64,000 nt of DNA, taken from the NCBI RefSeq assembly GCF_910593725.1, contig NZ_OU343031.1:372001-436000 (forward strand), read 5' to 3'. A model generated the notes under the pieces. The model saw nothing but the letters and a program-made list of their open reading frames with translations, was not told the DNA's origin and ran no database searches. The position numbers and the translations under genes are program-made. The stretch comes from Candidatus Vallotiella hemipterorum. GTDB lineage: Bacteria; Pseudomonadota; Gammaproteobacteria; Burkholderiales; Burkholderiaceae. Positions 31,899 to 42,622 of this stretch are shown here, piece after piece (within the stretch, counting starts at the first letter, position 1; every line of letters begins with the position of its first letter).

Positions 31899-34223
31899 AT
31901 GTCTGATTTACTTGATAATCTAAATCTAGAACAATATTCAGCAGTGACTCTGCCGAATGAATCAGCTCTAATTCTCGCCGGCGCGGGCAGCGGAAAAACG
32001 CGTGTTCTTATTACTAGGATTGCATGGTTGATTTCGTGTGGTGAGGTAAATGCTACTGATATTTTAGCTGTTACATTCACGAATAAAGCAGCGCGTGAAA
32101 TGTTATTGCGACTAAGTAAAATACTAACGCTTAACACGAATAGCATGTGGATTGGCACTTTCCATGGATTGTGCAATCGGATGTTGCGTGCCCATTATCG
32201 AGATGCTGGATTACCTCAAGACTTTCAGATTCTAGACTCAGCAGATCAATTAATGGCAATTAGACGATTGATGAAGAGCCTAAACATTGACGATGAGAAA
32301 TATCCCGCAAAGAGTCTACAATACTTTATCAATAACGCAAAAGAGCAAAGTTTGAGGCCTGCAGAAATCGATGCTAGTGATAACCACAACCGTAAGTGGG
32401 TAGAGCTGTATTCTGCCTATAATCAACAATGCCAACGCGAAGGAGTCGTCGACTTTTCGGAATTGCTGTTGCGCTCATATAATTTACTACAATATAATCC
32501 CGCGCTAAGAGCATATTATCAAACTCGTTTCAAGCATATTCTGGTTGATGAGTTCCAGGATACTAGCAAGCTGCAGTATGCGTGGATAAAGCTTTTGGCT
32601 GGTGAGCGCAATGGTGGGATATTTGCGGTTGGAGATGATGATCAGTCAATTTACGCATTCCGCGGCGCTCACGCGGGAAATATGCTTGACTTCGAGCGAG
32701 AGTTTAATGTTCAGCACCTAATTAAGCTTGAGCAGAATTACCGTTCACACGGCAATATTCTCGACGCGGCTAATGTGCTAATTTCTCATAATTCGAAGCG
32801 GCTTGGTAAAAACCTGCGTACGAATGCTTGTCACGGAAAACTAGTACAAGCCTATGGGGCGGCGACTGATTCACAGGAGGCTAGTTGGATTGCGGGAAAA
32901 GTCCAAACTCTTATCGATACGGGGCTGTCACCCGATGAGATTGCGGTGCTTTATCGTAGCAATGCACAGTCACGTATAGTCGAACATATGCTAGTCAATG
33001 CGGGAATTGAATATCGCGTGTACGGTGGCCTGAGATTTTTCGAGCGCCAAGAAGTTAAACATGCGCTAGCCTATCTTCGGCTCATCAATAATTTTAATGA
33101 TGATATAGCGTTTGATCGAGTAGTTAATTTTCCAGCCCGTGGCATTGGTACGCGCTCACTCGAGCAATTAGCTAATACTGCGCGTACATATAATTGCTCG
33201 ATGATGCAGGCAATTCCATATATGCTCGGCAGAGCCGGCCAGCTATTTAACGAGTTTCTCGCGTTAATTGAGCGGATAAGTAATAATACCCGTGCCATGA
33301 GCTTACCGGAGATGGTTGAGGCAGTAATTAGCCTCAGCGGTCTAGAAAAGTTCTACGCTAATAAGCCAGAGAGTCAGGAGCGCATCGAAAACTTGCGGGA
33401 ACTCGTTAATGCAGCCAGTGCATTCGTAGTTGAAGAGGGCTATAATCTTATGCCAGCGCGCTCGATTTTACCCGTATGCTCAACTGAGAACTATGCAGTT
33501 ATACTGGGGGAAAATAATAATAATAAAGAAAAAACCGGGGCGGCTTTGCCGAGTATAGAAGAATTACAGAAGAATCCTAACCAGATAACGCCGATTTCTG
33601 ACTTCCTATCGCATGCATCGCTCGAGCCTGGTGATAATCTAGCCAATACCAGGAAAAATGTAGTGCAATTGATGACAGTACATGCCGCTAAAGGACTCGA
33701 ATTTGTAGCTGTATTTATTACTGGACTTGAAGAGGGTTTATTCCCGCATGAGAATAGTGCAATAAAAAAAGATGCGCTAGAGGAAGAGCGACGCTTGATG
33801 TATGTTGCAATTACACGTGCCAAGGAATCTCTCTATCTGTCCTTCGCCCAAAGCCGGATGCTGCATGGAAAGACACGTTATAATGTACGTTCTCGTTTCT
33901 TTGATGAATTACCAACTAGAGTATTGCAGTGGACCACACCTAGGACAAAATCTAATTTAAGTAAGCGCCAGCGAACCAGTCTGGATAATAACTATGCTGA
34001 TGCCTACTTTAATGACAATACGATAGCGTTAAAGCTAGTTAACCAGAACCAGTGTACACAGAGCGTGTTTCAGATTGGCAAATCTGTATTCCATTCGAAA
34101 TTTGGAGAAGGAAAAATCACCGAGCTAGAGGGGGATGGGTCCGACGCAAAAGCTAGGGTTGAATTTAAGCGACACGGCACAAAGTGGCTTGCTCTTGCGA
34201 TCGCGAAACTACAGCCAGCATGA
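31899..34223 (+). CDS. uvrD: DNA helicase UvrD (superfamily 1A, 3'-5')
   Basis: Helicase of nucleotide excision and mismatch repair. The 774-aa product has motif I AGAGSGKTRVL, motif II VDEFQDTSKLQ, motif III GDDDQSIYAFRGA, motif IV/V region MTVHAAKGLEFVAVF and motif VI RRLMYVAITRAKESLYL, and a C-terminal Tudor-like segment (GKSVFHSKFGEGKITELEGDG). ATG at 31899. An insertion rich in Asn and Lys (ENNNNKEK) occurs before motif V, probably in a loop. Rep is a close relative, but the length and C-terminal domain favour UvrD. Confidence 0.93.
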   Translation: MSDLLDNLNLEQYSAVTLPNESALILAGAGSGKTRVLITRIAWLISCGEVNATDILAVTFTNKAAREMLLRLSKILTLNTNSMWIGTFHGLCNRMLRAHYRDAGLPQDFQILDSADQLMAIRRLMKSLNIDDEKYPAKSLQYFINNAKEQSLRPAEIDASDNHNRKWVELYSAYNQQCQREGVVDFSELLLRSYNLLQYNPALRAYYQTRFKHILVDEFQDTSKLQYAWIKLLAGERNGGIFAVGDDDQSIYAFRGAHAGNMLDFEREFNVQHLIKLEQNYRSHGNILDAANVLISHNSKRLGKNLRTNACHGKLVQAYGAATDSQEASWIAGKVQTLIDTGLSPDEIAVLYRSNAQSRIVEHMLVNAGIEYRVYGGLRFFERQEVKHALAYLRLINNFNDDIAFDRVVNFPARGIGTRSLEQLANTARTYNCSMMQAIPYMLGRAGQLFNEFLALIERISNNTRAMSLPEMVEAVISLSGLEKFYANKPESQERIENLRELVNAASAFVVEEGYNLMPARSILPVCSTENYAVILGENNNNKEKTGAALPSIEELQKNPNQITPISDFLSHASLEPGDNLANTRKNVVQLMTVHAAKGLEFVAVFITGLEEGLFPHENSAIKKDALEEERRLMYVAITRAKESLYLSFAQSRMLHGKTRYNVRSRFFDELPTRVLQWTTPRTKSNLSKRQRTSLDNNYADAYFNDNTIALKLVNQNQCTQSVFQIGKSVFHSKFGEGKITELEGDGSDAKARVEFKRHGTKWLALAIAKLQPA

Positions 34224-34256
34224 CAATGCTTATGGTCGTATATTGAATATACGAAG

Positions 34257-35063
34257 TTATATTATATAATCTGTCCCTGGGCTAGTATGTGGCTCGAAAC
34301 TCAAACAACCACAATAGCTCATGTAAAACGAGCAGTAAATTACTGTCCATAGAATTACACTCACTGGTAATAATGCAGTCAAAACCCCATTTGATGTGTT
34401 TAACACTACTACAGCCAAACCCAGTACTAACGATGTGACTATTATAACTGCGAACCACGTAGCGAGATATACGAGAAATGCGATACGATTGCGCCAGCAG
34501 ATAACAAAGCTACAAAACATCGCTTTTACTGGCGGCACGCTATGCCAAGCAGTGAGTACCGGCGCAAACCAAAACAACATTATTGTTGGCATATAGACAA
34601 CCAAGCCGGATACGATACTGGAAAAGAGGACGCGCCTATAGTCGACGTCATCATCCAGTTTTACTTCGCCGCTCATAATCTTTAGCAGCGGCGTCCAGTC
34701 GCCGCTAATTATCGAGCTTAGGAACAGGCTAGTAGTGACTAGTACGCAGTATATCAGTCCGAGCTGTAACAGACGCCAAGCGACACCGCGACCATGCGAG
34801 CGAAAACCAGTAAAAAGCGTGAGTGGAAAAACGTGTTTATTAGCAAGCACATCGCGGCATGCGCTCATAAACCCAATAGAGAAACCTGGTACGAGTATCA
34901 ACCATAGCGCATATCCAATGACTGGTATATTTACGACTAGCATCATCGAAAATAAATATGTTAATAAAAGAGCTAGGAGGTTTAGTGGATTTTTTTGGAA
35001 AAGCCAGATGCCTTTTCCAATCCAGATATAGCCGGATTTCGCGGACGTCTCAATTAGTTGCAT
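34257..35063 (-). CDS. BPSS1780 family integral membrane protein
   Basis: The product is 268 aa from the ATG at 35061-35063 (MQLIETSAKSGYIWIGKGIWLFQKNPL), which matches the usual start of this uncharacterised Burkholderiales membrane family. About five or six hydrophobic segments are visible, including LLALLLTYLFSMMLVV, LIYCVLVTTSLFLSSII, LVVYMPTIMLFWFAPVL and FLVYLATWFAVIIVTSLVL. The frame is open a further 73 codons upstream, but that would overlap thrB. It begins 10 bp after the thrB stop, so the two are probably co-transcribed, as in relatives. Function unknown. Confidence 0.85.
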   Translation of the reverse strand: MQLIETSAKSGYIWIGKGIWLFQKNPLNLLALLLTYLFSMMLVVNIPVIGYALWLILVPGFSIGFMSACRDVLANKHVFPLTLFTGFRSHGRGVAWRLLQLGLIYCVLVTTSLFLSSIISGDWTPLLKIMSGEVKLDDDVDYRRVLFSSIVSGLVVYMPTIMLFWFAPVLTAWHSVPPVKAMFCSFVICWRNRIAFLVYLATWFAVIIVTSLVLGLAVVVLNTSNGVLTALLPVSVILWTVIYCSFYMSYCGCLSFEPHTSPGTDYII

Positions 35064-35073
35064 AGCAGAATAG

Positions 35074-36042
35074 TTAAAGCCACGGCAACATATCAGCGCT
35101 AATGCGTTCACGCAACACCTGCTCGAAATGAGCTGGGTTGTGCGGCTTAAGCAAGTGAGCATCGCGTGGCAAGTAAAAGTCATAGAGTCGAGATAACCAG
35201 AAGCGAAATGCCCCAGCACGCAGCATATTACGCCAATGCTCTGTCTCGGAAGAGGTAAAAGGTCGTACAGCATGGTAAGCACACAGTAGTGCCTGAGTTT
35301 GAGCCTGATTCAACCGCCCGGTATTTAGATCAACACACCAGTCATTGACAGTTACGGCGACATCGAACAGCCACTTATCACAGCCGGCAAAATAGAAATC
35401 GAAAAAACCACCTAGGGCATCACGCCCGTCGCATGACGTGAATAGCACATTGTCTCGGAATAAGTCACAATGGCATGGCCCGCCGGGCAGTCCCGCATAG
35501 TCGAGCGACGCAAAAAACGACTGATGATACGCTAATTCGCTGGTTAGCAACCGATGCTGCGAATCAGTCACATATGGTAGTACTGCTGGGACATTATCTT
35601 GCCACCAGGGCAAGCCGCGTAAATTCGGCTGATACATCGGGATATCTTTTCCAGCAATATGCATTCTCGCTAGCATTCGTCCGACTTCGGCGCAGTGTGC
35701 AACCTGTGGCGCTAGCCGCGGCGAGCCAGCTAGCCGAGTGACGATTGCGGCAGGCTTATTCATTAACATGCCGAACAATGCGCCATCAGCGCGCCGCATA
35801 GGGTCTGGCACAGGAACATGATGCGCTGCTAGATGGCGCATTAATTCCAGGTAGAAAGGCAACTCGTGCGCAGTAAGTTTCTCAAAGATCGTTAGCACAT
35901 ATTCGCCGGTAGTTGTTGTCAAGAAAAAGTTACTGTTCTCGATTCCGGACGCAATACCGTGGAAATCGATAATCTTACCTATCGCGTAGTGCTGAACCCA
36001 AGCGGCGAGCCGGGCTTCGGAAAGGGCAGTAAAAACGGCCAT
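35074..36042 (-). CDS. thrB: Homoserine kinase (APH-like ThrB)
   Basis: Phosphorylates homoserine, the committed step to threonine. The 322-aa product belongs to the aminoglycoside-phosphotransferase-like ThrB of beta- and gamma-proteobacteria ([26 protein letters not shown] at the nucleotide-binding lobe; catalytic loop [13 protein letters not shown]; metal loop [17 protein letters not shown]). It is unrelated to the GHMP-type ThrB of E. coli. ATG at 36040-36042. Its retention is consistent with amino-acid provisioning by a symbiont, which is inference. Confidence 0.95.
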   Translation of the reverse strand: MAVFTALSEARLAAWVQHYAIGKIIDFHGIASGIENSNFFLTTTTGEYVLTIFEKLTAHELPFYLELMRHLAAHHVPVPDPMRRADGALFGMLMNKPAAIVTRLAGSPRLAPQVAHCAEVGRMLARMHIAGKDIPMYQPNLRGLPWWQDNVPAVLPYVTDSQHRLLTSELAYHQSFFASLDYAGLPGGPCHCDLFRDNVLFTSCDGRDALGGFFDFYFAGCDKWLFDVAVTVNDWCVDLNTGRLNQAQTQALLCAYHAVRPFTSSETEHWRNMLRAGAFRFWLSRLYDFYLPRDAHLLKPHNPAHFEQVLRERISADMLPWL

Positions 36043-36135
36043 GCAAACGTTATTAGATAGGTTCGAGGGCTGCCGCTATCTAGGCGGTCAGTACTTGAGT
36101 TGCAGGGATGAAGGTCATGTAATGGCCTATAATTC

Positions 36136-36546
36136 TCATGAACCTGCAGCGAGACATCTAGTAACGCGCTTATCTAGCGGCGTATACCAAAGTTTAGAGA
36201 GACTAAGAGCTTGGATGGTTTGCCACGATCGCGATATTTGGTAATCGATGTGCTGCTCGAACTTTTCTTGTAAAAGTATGTCGAGCTGCACGCGTTGAAT
36301 GTTATTTAAGAATGCGAAATACTGAGCACTAATAGCTCTGCTGATTATCTTCATATTCGAGAAGATAATCGTTTCATATACATCCTGCGATGTAGCGGCA
36401 GTTTCGGTTGGTACAGCATACAGTTGTAGCACGTTAACTGCAGCGGCTATCCTGGTAGTGAACACCAGAGCAGCTGCTAATAGTAATGTCTCGACCCGGT
36501 TCGCGACGCGAGGGATTGCGCCAGGCGCAGTATGGAACGGCTTCAT
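36136..36546 (-). CDS. Hypothetical protein with a probable signal peptide
   Basis: The product of 136 aa was not recognised. A GGAG lies 7-8 nt before the ATG at 36546, and residues 18-36 (VETLLLAAALVFTTRIAAA) look like a signal-peptide core with an Ala-rich cleavage region after a basic start. The rest is mixed helical sequence with few charges and no motif. It is on the thrB strand, 93 bp upstream, and could share its transcript. It may be a shortened remnant of a longer exported protein; frame and ribosome binding site argue for recent or present expression. Confidence 0.45.
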   Translation of the reverse strand: MKPFHTAPGAIPRVANRVETLLLAAALVFTTRIAAAVNVLQLYAVPTETAATSQDVYETIIFSNMKIISRAISAQYFAFLNNIQRVQLDILLQEKFEQHIDYQISRSWQTIQALSLSKLWYTPLDKRVTRCLAAGS

Positions 36547-39500
36547 GATGGTTCTCCGAGACGGTAGATGATTTTACCAAACCAGTATGCACCATAGGTG
36601 TCGGCGTGACGCCACCACCGAGTTTTTAATACTCTACATTACAGCCGAGTTCTATAACGATACCGATCAGCCATGTTTTGCATGAGGTAAATGTGCTTTT
36701 GTATCTATGCTGTTATCTTTACTATCTACTTAAGGATGCGAATAGATAGTACTCATGTTAACTAGCGCTACTTTTTATAGTTTCCTCGTAGAGGTCCTGT
36801 TCTAGGTTGTACTGATTATCTTCTAATTGTTATTACAAACAGCTGAAGCAAATTACAAAGAACTAAAAAACGCCAATTGGAATCTGATCTATCGCAATAG
36901 CCTATTGTGAGCTACTTTTCGTTTAGATCATATTGTTAATAACACATATCAGATCTCACTTAGAGAAACCTATCTACTGGATACTATTTATCATAGTGCC
37001 AGTAGACTTTTTAGTACCCCACTAACTGGTGAGTCGTATACGTTGCAGCAATTTCCACCGTCGAACTTCCCACACTAGGTGCTATGCTTAAATGCGTAGG
37101 TCTACGTTAACTGGTTTATTAAGATTAGCTCTTTGATAGTCATAAAAATCGTATTGAATGGGTTGCGTGCTGCACTTTCTAATCCTAGCTGGGTTGACCG
37201 CTATAATACAAGCTTAACAGAAGCCTAAAATCTAAGCTTCTAGTAGAGCTCATAGCGAAGATATGCGCACATCATACGCAACTTAAAGCGTGCTGATAGT
37301 AACTGCACCATAATAGTGGTGGGGCATATCGAATTCTATGACAAGATTGAAACGCATTGTAGTATTACGTCTGCGCATACAGAACATTCTTGTGTACTAG
37401 CGCGCTCTTTAAGGATACGCGGCACAACCTAGAGATGAAATACTTTTGAGCTTTTCTTAGATTAAGTATTAGATACCTAACGATAATTTATTACTATCAG
37501 TACGGATGCTCTAGTTATATGTACAGATTGCATAGAGCAGGCCCTTGACAGGTTAATAAGACATAATAGCGCCTCCCGCTTAAGCGGGTTTATGCCACTA
37601 TAGCATGGTCATTATTATAGATGGTTATAATTATCAGAGCACCAAAATCGTTAAAAATAGTATTCCCGCTCTCGCGGAGCCAATCAAGAGCGCACTGGAA
37701 ATAGATAGAGCAATAGCTGTACAGAAAACCTGCTTTCTCTGCCGGCTTTATCGCGCATTGCTTTACATACTGGATAAGCGTACCGAATGTTGAAAATAAA
37801 GTTGTTAGGCATGGCGGATTAATTCTAACGTGTTCAGGTTAAGTTAATCTGTATCTAAAAATAAAACTTCTCCACTTATTACAAGGCTTTGTTACGGGAA
37901 ACGAGCACTCCAATTTTATTGGAATTCGTTCAAGCTTATCTAGATATAATAAATTCTCTCTTGATGTACAATATACAAAATATGTTAAATCTCTAGATTT
38001 ATGTATATAATACATAGTACGTATATACACTTATACAGTTATAGTTTTACTAACTCCAGTATCTATCCGGATATAATTTTTTATATTTAGGCCTACATCA
38101 GGCTATATTAAGCTAGCTTAATATAGCCTGGAAACTATTTAAAGCTTTTAAGCTACGACGTTATTAAGCCCTCGGCTGCCAGGCGGCGTTTTTAGCTGGC
38201 TGAAGCTTAATATCCCGTTTTATTTTACAACGCAGTGTTTGACCTTCTTTATAATACTACCTATTTCTGATCAAGATTGAGTGTTATTTAGTCGACATGT
38301 CTCTTAATTTATATACTTTTAGCGATTTTTTGATATCTTTCGACTTATTCGCTGTCCATAAAATCCGATCAAAATCCTCTTTATAATATATCCTTATTCT
38401 TTTAAAGAATAAATGTAAGATAAAAAATTGACTTGATGATTAATTGTGACCGAAGATAGTCAGATACATTATTTACTAACTCTTGGTGGATAAGCGATCT
38501 ATGTATAAATAAATTATTATTTAAATAAAATTAGGTAATTATTTTCATTTTTATGTCTAGCTTAACTAAGCTTATGAAGTTCTATTTGTCGCCTTTATAT
38601 TTTATACCTCTTTCAAAGCACTCGAGTAACCCGGGCCATCTAGATGACTTAATAATATAAAAATTAAATTGCCGAAAGAAATAACTACCTCTTTAACTGA
38701 ATATACGCTTAAGCTAATTCAGTCTTCAGCGACTAGCCTATATTGGGGGAGGGGTGCGCATAGAATATATCTAGCCTACTAACGCGCACTAGTAGTACAT
38801 AGATTATGCATTCGTATAGTAAGTAAAGTTTTTAAAGTATTAAATCTATTAAATAATATATCTAAATCACCTTATGGAACATATTTCGTAGATTCAAGGT
38901 GTATGGTAAATAATCGCTATGTGGTAATTAATAAGATTCAGGGTTTTAGGGGGGGCTGTTAGTTCTTTAGGCTAATTAAGTACTATGCTGGCATGACATG
39001 CCATAATTCTAAAATCGGCCAAGCTAAGTTACCTCTTAACTAGCGTGCTTTGTATATTACAATTTTTTTGTAAAGCAGACGGGTTGATAGTAGTTTGGGT
39101 GCCTGTACTATAAATAGTACAGTACTCTACTGTAGCATCTGTTGATACGTAAAATATTTTATTCCTGTCGCTCTTTATGGTCAGCTATATGTATATTTAA
39201 GTAGGGCTTGCGCCCTATAGGGATATCCTATTAATTACCTAGATTCACTTGATATTATACGTGGTTAGTTAGCCCTGATTAATTCTGTCAAGTACATATT
39301 AGTCCACAAAACTCCTCTAGAATAATAGACATATGCCGAACCCACTCTTCTCGATTAGAATGAGAGCTTTCATGGGTACGTTGATAGCTCTAAACCTATC
39401 GAGAGCATCTCTCTAATCGTGTTAGAGTTTTTAAAAAAGACGTTTCGAAAAGTAATATCTAGAAAATAGAACACTATTCTAGTTGTAGTGGCCATTTTAT

Positions 39501-39850
39501 TTATATAGTCACGCGGCACTCAAATTGATCCAAGGTGCTTTATTTACATTTGCGTCCTTGATATGTGGCATCTATTATGCTGGCCGTAAAAGGCTAAACC
39601 CCTCTTTAAAAGCTAGTCTATCAGACAGAGTCGTAAAAAGTTTTGTATAACGCATGTGATAGCAAATGTTTGGGCGGGACCGACACTATAAATGTTAATT
39701 TTACAGTTAGACTAATCCTTGATAACGCTACTCAGCTAACTTAAGCAACTCCGCCATAATCACAGATATTTATAACAATACGATATTTTGATGTTGCGCC
39801 TTTTGGTCTACTAGTTAACCCAAACTTAGAATTATCTCTCTTTATTTAAA
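36547..39850. other. 3.3-kb gene-poor spacer upstream of polA
   Basis: The largest empty stretch in the window. The longest frames (62-63 codons at 37605-37793 and 37839-38030) show no coding character that I can recognise. It holds a palindrome cccgcttaagcggg followed by TT (37575-37588), a 32-bp perfect palindrome (38099-38130), a G7 run (38949-38955) and a long imperfect stem (39352-39419). It appears to be the remains of several lost genes. Confidence 0.65.
38099..38130. repeat. 32-bp perfect palindrome
   Basis: Self-complementary without a spacer: caggctatattaagct followed by its exact complement. No T-run follows, so a terminator is unlikely. Confidence 0.9.
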
Positions 39851-42622
39851 ATGCTTAAGAAGCGGAATTTTCATGATAAAACTTTGCTATTAGTCGATGG
39901 TTCGAGCTATCTATACCGGGCCTACCATGCGCTTCCAGATTTGCGTGGGCCAGATGGTGGTCCAACTGGTGCACTGTATGGCTTTATTAATATGATGAGG
40001 CGAGTGCGTCGCGAGATTCCTACGGAGTATGGCGTATGTGTGTTTGATGCCAAAGGTAAGACATTTCGTGAAGACTGGTACCCAGCCTATAAGGCAAACC
40101 GTTCTCTGATGCCAGGAGATTTATCTAGACAAATTTCGCTCATTCACGTTGCGGTATGTGCGCTCGGTTGGCCTAAGCTAGTGATTAATCGCGTGGAGGC
40201 TGACGACGTGCTTGGCACACTAGCGGTGCGTGCTGCGCAATCCGGCATGAACGTGGTAATCTCTACGGGCGATAAAGATCTTGCACAACTAGTAAATGGG
40301 CGCATTACATTAATTAATACCATGACTAATGAGTGGCTTGATTGCGAGAGTGTGATCAAGAAGTTCGGTGTTCCTCCTGAGCGTATCATCGACTATCTAA
40401 CATTAATCGGCGATACTATCGATAACGTGCCTGGCGTAGATAAGTGCGGCCCAAAGACGGCACTTAAATGGCTTCAGCAATATCAATCTCTAGACGGCAT
40501 CATCGCGCATGCGAACGATATTAAAGGGGCACTAGGCAATAATCTACGTCGTGCTCTTGATTTTCTGCCTACTGCCCGCCGGCTTATTACCGTTCATACC
40601 AACTGCGATCTATCCCCGCACGTTCGGTCCATTACTGAATCTCTACAGCTACGAGAAGAAGCCAAGGATAAATTACGTAATATTTATTTGTGTCATGGCT
40701 TTAAAAAATGGTTTCTCGAGCTCGATAACCAATCTAATGGGGGGATACTGACCACCATTGATAGTGGGGCCAAGCTAGGTCCAAGTGCTGTCAAGACTAG
40801 GGTGGAAATTAATATTGATCGGCAGTACGAAATGATTAATAAATGGGAGCAATTTGAAAAATGGTTAGTAGTGATCAAGAGGTCGACGCTAACGTCGTTT
40901 AATGCTGAAACTACATCTCTAGACCCGCTACATGCCCGCATAATCGGCATATCATTTGCGACCGCTCCTGGATGTGCCGCATATATTCCACTTTTACACT
41001 CCGGACAGGATCATCCGGTACAACTGCCGTATCATGAAGTTCTCGTAAAGCTCAAGCCATGGCTAGAGAGCTCTATACATAAGAAGGTTAGTCAACATCT
41101 AAAGTATAACGCGCAGGTCTTAGCTAATTATGGCATCATGCTGGCTGGCATGGAGCATGATATACTGCTGGAATCATATGTACTTGAATCGCATTACCCA
41201 CATGATATAGATACGCTTGCGATGCGGCACCTCGGCATAAAAACGATAAAATATAAGGATATTGCTGGCAAGGGTAGCGCACAAATCAGCTTTGATAAGG
41301 TTACGGTAGACGTAGCTACGGAATATTGTTCTGAGGATGCGGATATTACGCTGCGCTTGCACCAGGTGCTGTATTCGAGGATTCAAGTTGAGAAAGGACT
41401 AAGCTATATCTACCGCTCGATCGAGCTACCAACATCGCGAGTGCTCCAAATCATTGAGCGCAACGGTGTGCTGATCGATAAAGACAAGCTTATTGGGCAT
41501 AGTAAAGAGCTTTCTATTCGGATACTCCAATTGCAAAATGAGGCGTATGCACTAGCCTGCAGTGAGTTTAATTTAAATTCGCCCAAGCAAATTAGCGAGA
41601 TCCTCTTCCGGAAGTTGCGGTTTCCAGTAATAAAGAAGACCTCATCAGGTGCGCCATCTACAGATGAAGAGGTATTGCAAAAGCTTGCTGAAGACTATCT
41701 TCTACCGAAGGTGTTGCTCAACTACCGCGCCCTAACTAAGCTTAAATCAGCTTATACAGATAGGCTACCTAAAATGATAAAACCGGATACTGGCCGCGTG
41801 CATACTAACTATGCACAAGCCGTAGTCGTGACCGGAAGACTCGCATCTAATGATCCGAATCTACAAAACATCCCAGTTCGAACGCCAGAAGGGAGGCGTA
41901 TCCGAGAGGCGTTTATTGCCCCGCCTGGGAGCAGCATCGTTTCGGTCGATTACTCGCAGATTGAGTTGAGAATTATGGCACACATCTCTGGCGACGAATC
42001 TCTAATAGCGGCTTTTGAACAGGGTCAAGACGTACACAAAGCGACTGCATCAGAGATCTTTGGGGTGATACGGCACGAAATCACGAATGAGCAGCGTCGT
42101 ATTGCGAAAGTTATTAATTTTGGCTTAATCTATGGCATGAGTGCGTTCGGTCTAGCTGCGAATTTGGGCATTGCTCGCGCTGTAGCTAAGCTTTATATTG
42201 AACGCTATTTCGCTCGCTATTCGGGTGTTGAGCGCTATATGTACGAAATACGGATGGAGGCGAAAGCGCGAGGTTTCGTCCAAACCGCATTCGGTCGGCG
42301 GCTATGGCTTCCAGAGATTAGCGGCGGTAGTAGCCCGCGGCGCCAAGCCGCCGAACGAGCCGCAATTAATGCGCCAATGCAAGGTACTGCAGCCGATCTG
42401 ATTAAGCTATCTATGATTGCTGTACAAAATTGGATTGAGCAATCGGGAGTCAAATCGCGGTTAATTATGCAGGTTCATGATGAACTAGTACTAGAGGTTC
42501 CAAATAATGAATTAGAGGTTATTTGTAATAAGGTTCCTAAGCTGATGTGCTCTATTAGAAAGCTCAATGTACCTCTCGTCGCTAAGTTAGGTGCAGGTAT
42601 CAACTGGGAAAGAGCACATTAA
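39851..42622 (+). CDS. polA: DNA polymerase I with a probably inactive proofreading domain
   Basis: Repair and Okazaki-fragment polymerase. The 923-aa product is full length: 5'-nuclease domain (LLLVDGSSYLYRAYHALP, DDVLGTLA, STGDKDLAQLV, GDTIDNVPGV), 3'-5' exonuclease domain, and polymerase domain with motif A SVDYSQIELRIMAH, motif B RRIAKVINFGLIYG and motif C VHDELVLEV. In the exonuclease domain two metal-binding aspartates are replaced: FNAET has Asn351 where E. coli has Asp355, and KYNAQVL has Asn420 where E. coli has Asp424. Glu353, Tyr492 and Asp496 remain. Loss of Asp424 alone abolishes proofreading in the E. coli enzyme, so this polymerase should be exonuclease-deficient. ATG at 39851. 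Confidence 0.97.
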   Translation: MLKKRNFHDKTLLLVDGSSYLYRAYHALPDLRGPDGGPTGALYGFINMMRRVRREIPTEYGVCVFDAKGKTFREDWYPAYKANRSLMPGDLSRQISLIHVAVCALGWPKLVINRVEADDVLGTLAVRAAQSGMNVVISTGDKDLAQLVNGRITLINTMTNEWLDCESVIKKFGVPPERIIDYLTLIGDTIDNVPGVDKCGPKTALKWLQQYQSLDGIIAHANDIKGALGNNLRRALDFLPTARRLITVHTNCDLSPHVRSITESLQLREEAKDKLRNIYLCHGFKKWFLELDNQSNGGILTTIDSGAKLGPSAVKTRVEINIDRQYEMINKWEQFEKWLVVIKRSTLTSFNAETTSLDPLHARIIGISFATAPGCAAYIPLLHSGQDHPVQLPYHEVLVKLKPWLESSIHKKVSQHLKYNAQVLANYGIMLAGMEHDILLESYVLESHYPHDIDTLAMRHLGIKTIKYKDIAGKGSAQISFDKVTVDVATEYCSEDADITLRLHQVLYSRIQVEKGLSYIYRSIELPTSRVLQIIERNGVLIDKDKLIGHSKELSIRILQLQNEAYALACSEFNLNSPKQISEILFRKLRFPVIKKTSSGAPSTDEEVLQKLAEDYLLPKVLLNYRALTKLKSAYTDRLPKMIKPDTGRVHTNYAQAVVVTGRLASNDPNLQNIPVRTPEGRRIREAFIAPPGSSIVSVDYSQIELRIMAHISGDESLIAAFEQGQDVHKATASEIFGVIRHEITNEQRRIAKVINFGLIYGMSAFGLAANLGIARAVAKLYIERYFARYSGVERYMYEIRMEAKARGFVQTAFGRRLWLPEISGGSSPRRQAAERAAINAPMQGTAADLIKLSMIAVQNWIEQSGVKSRLIMQVHDELVLEVPNNELEVICNKVPKLMCSIRKLNVPLVAKLGAGINWERAH

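Noticed and set aside
37605-37793. 62-codon ORF after a palindrome
   Set aside because: No family features, no clear ribosome site, and it lies in AT-rich decayed DNA where frames of this size occur by chance.
37839-38030. 63-codon minus-strand ORF
   Set aside because: AT-rich, no motif, no ribosome site.
36547-39850. Hidden mobile element in the largest spacer
   Set aside because: No transposase-like frame, no terminal inverted repeats flanking it and no target duplication were found by eye.
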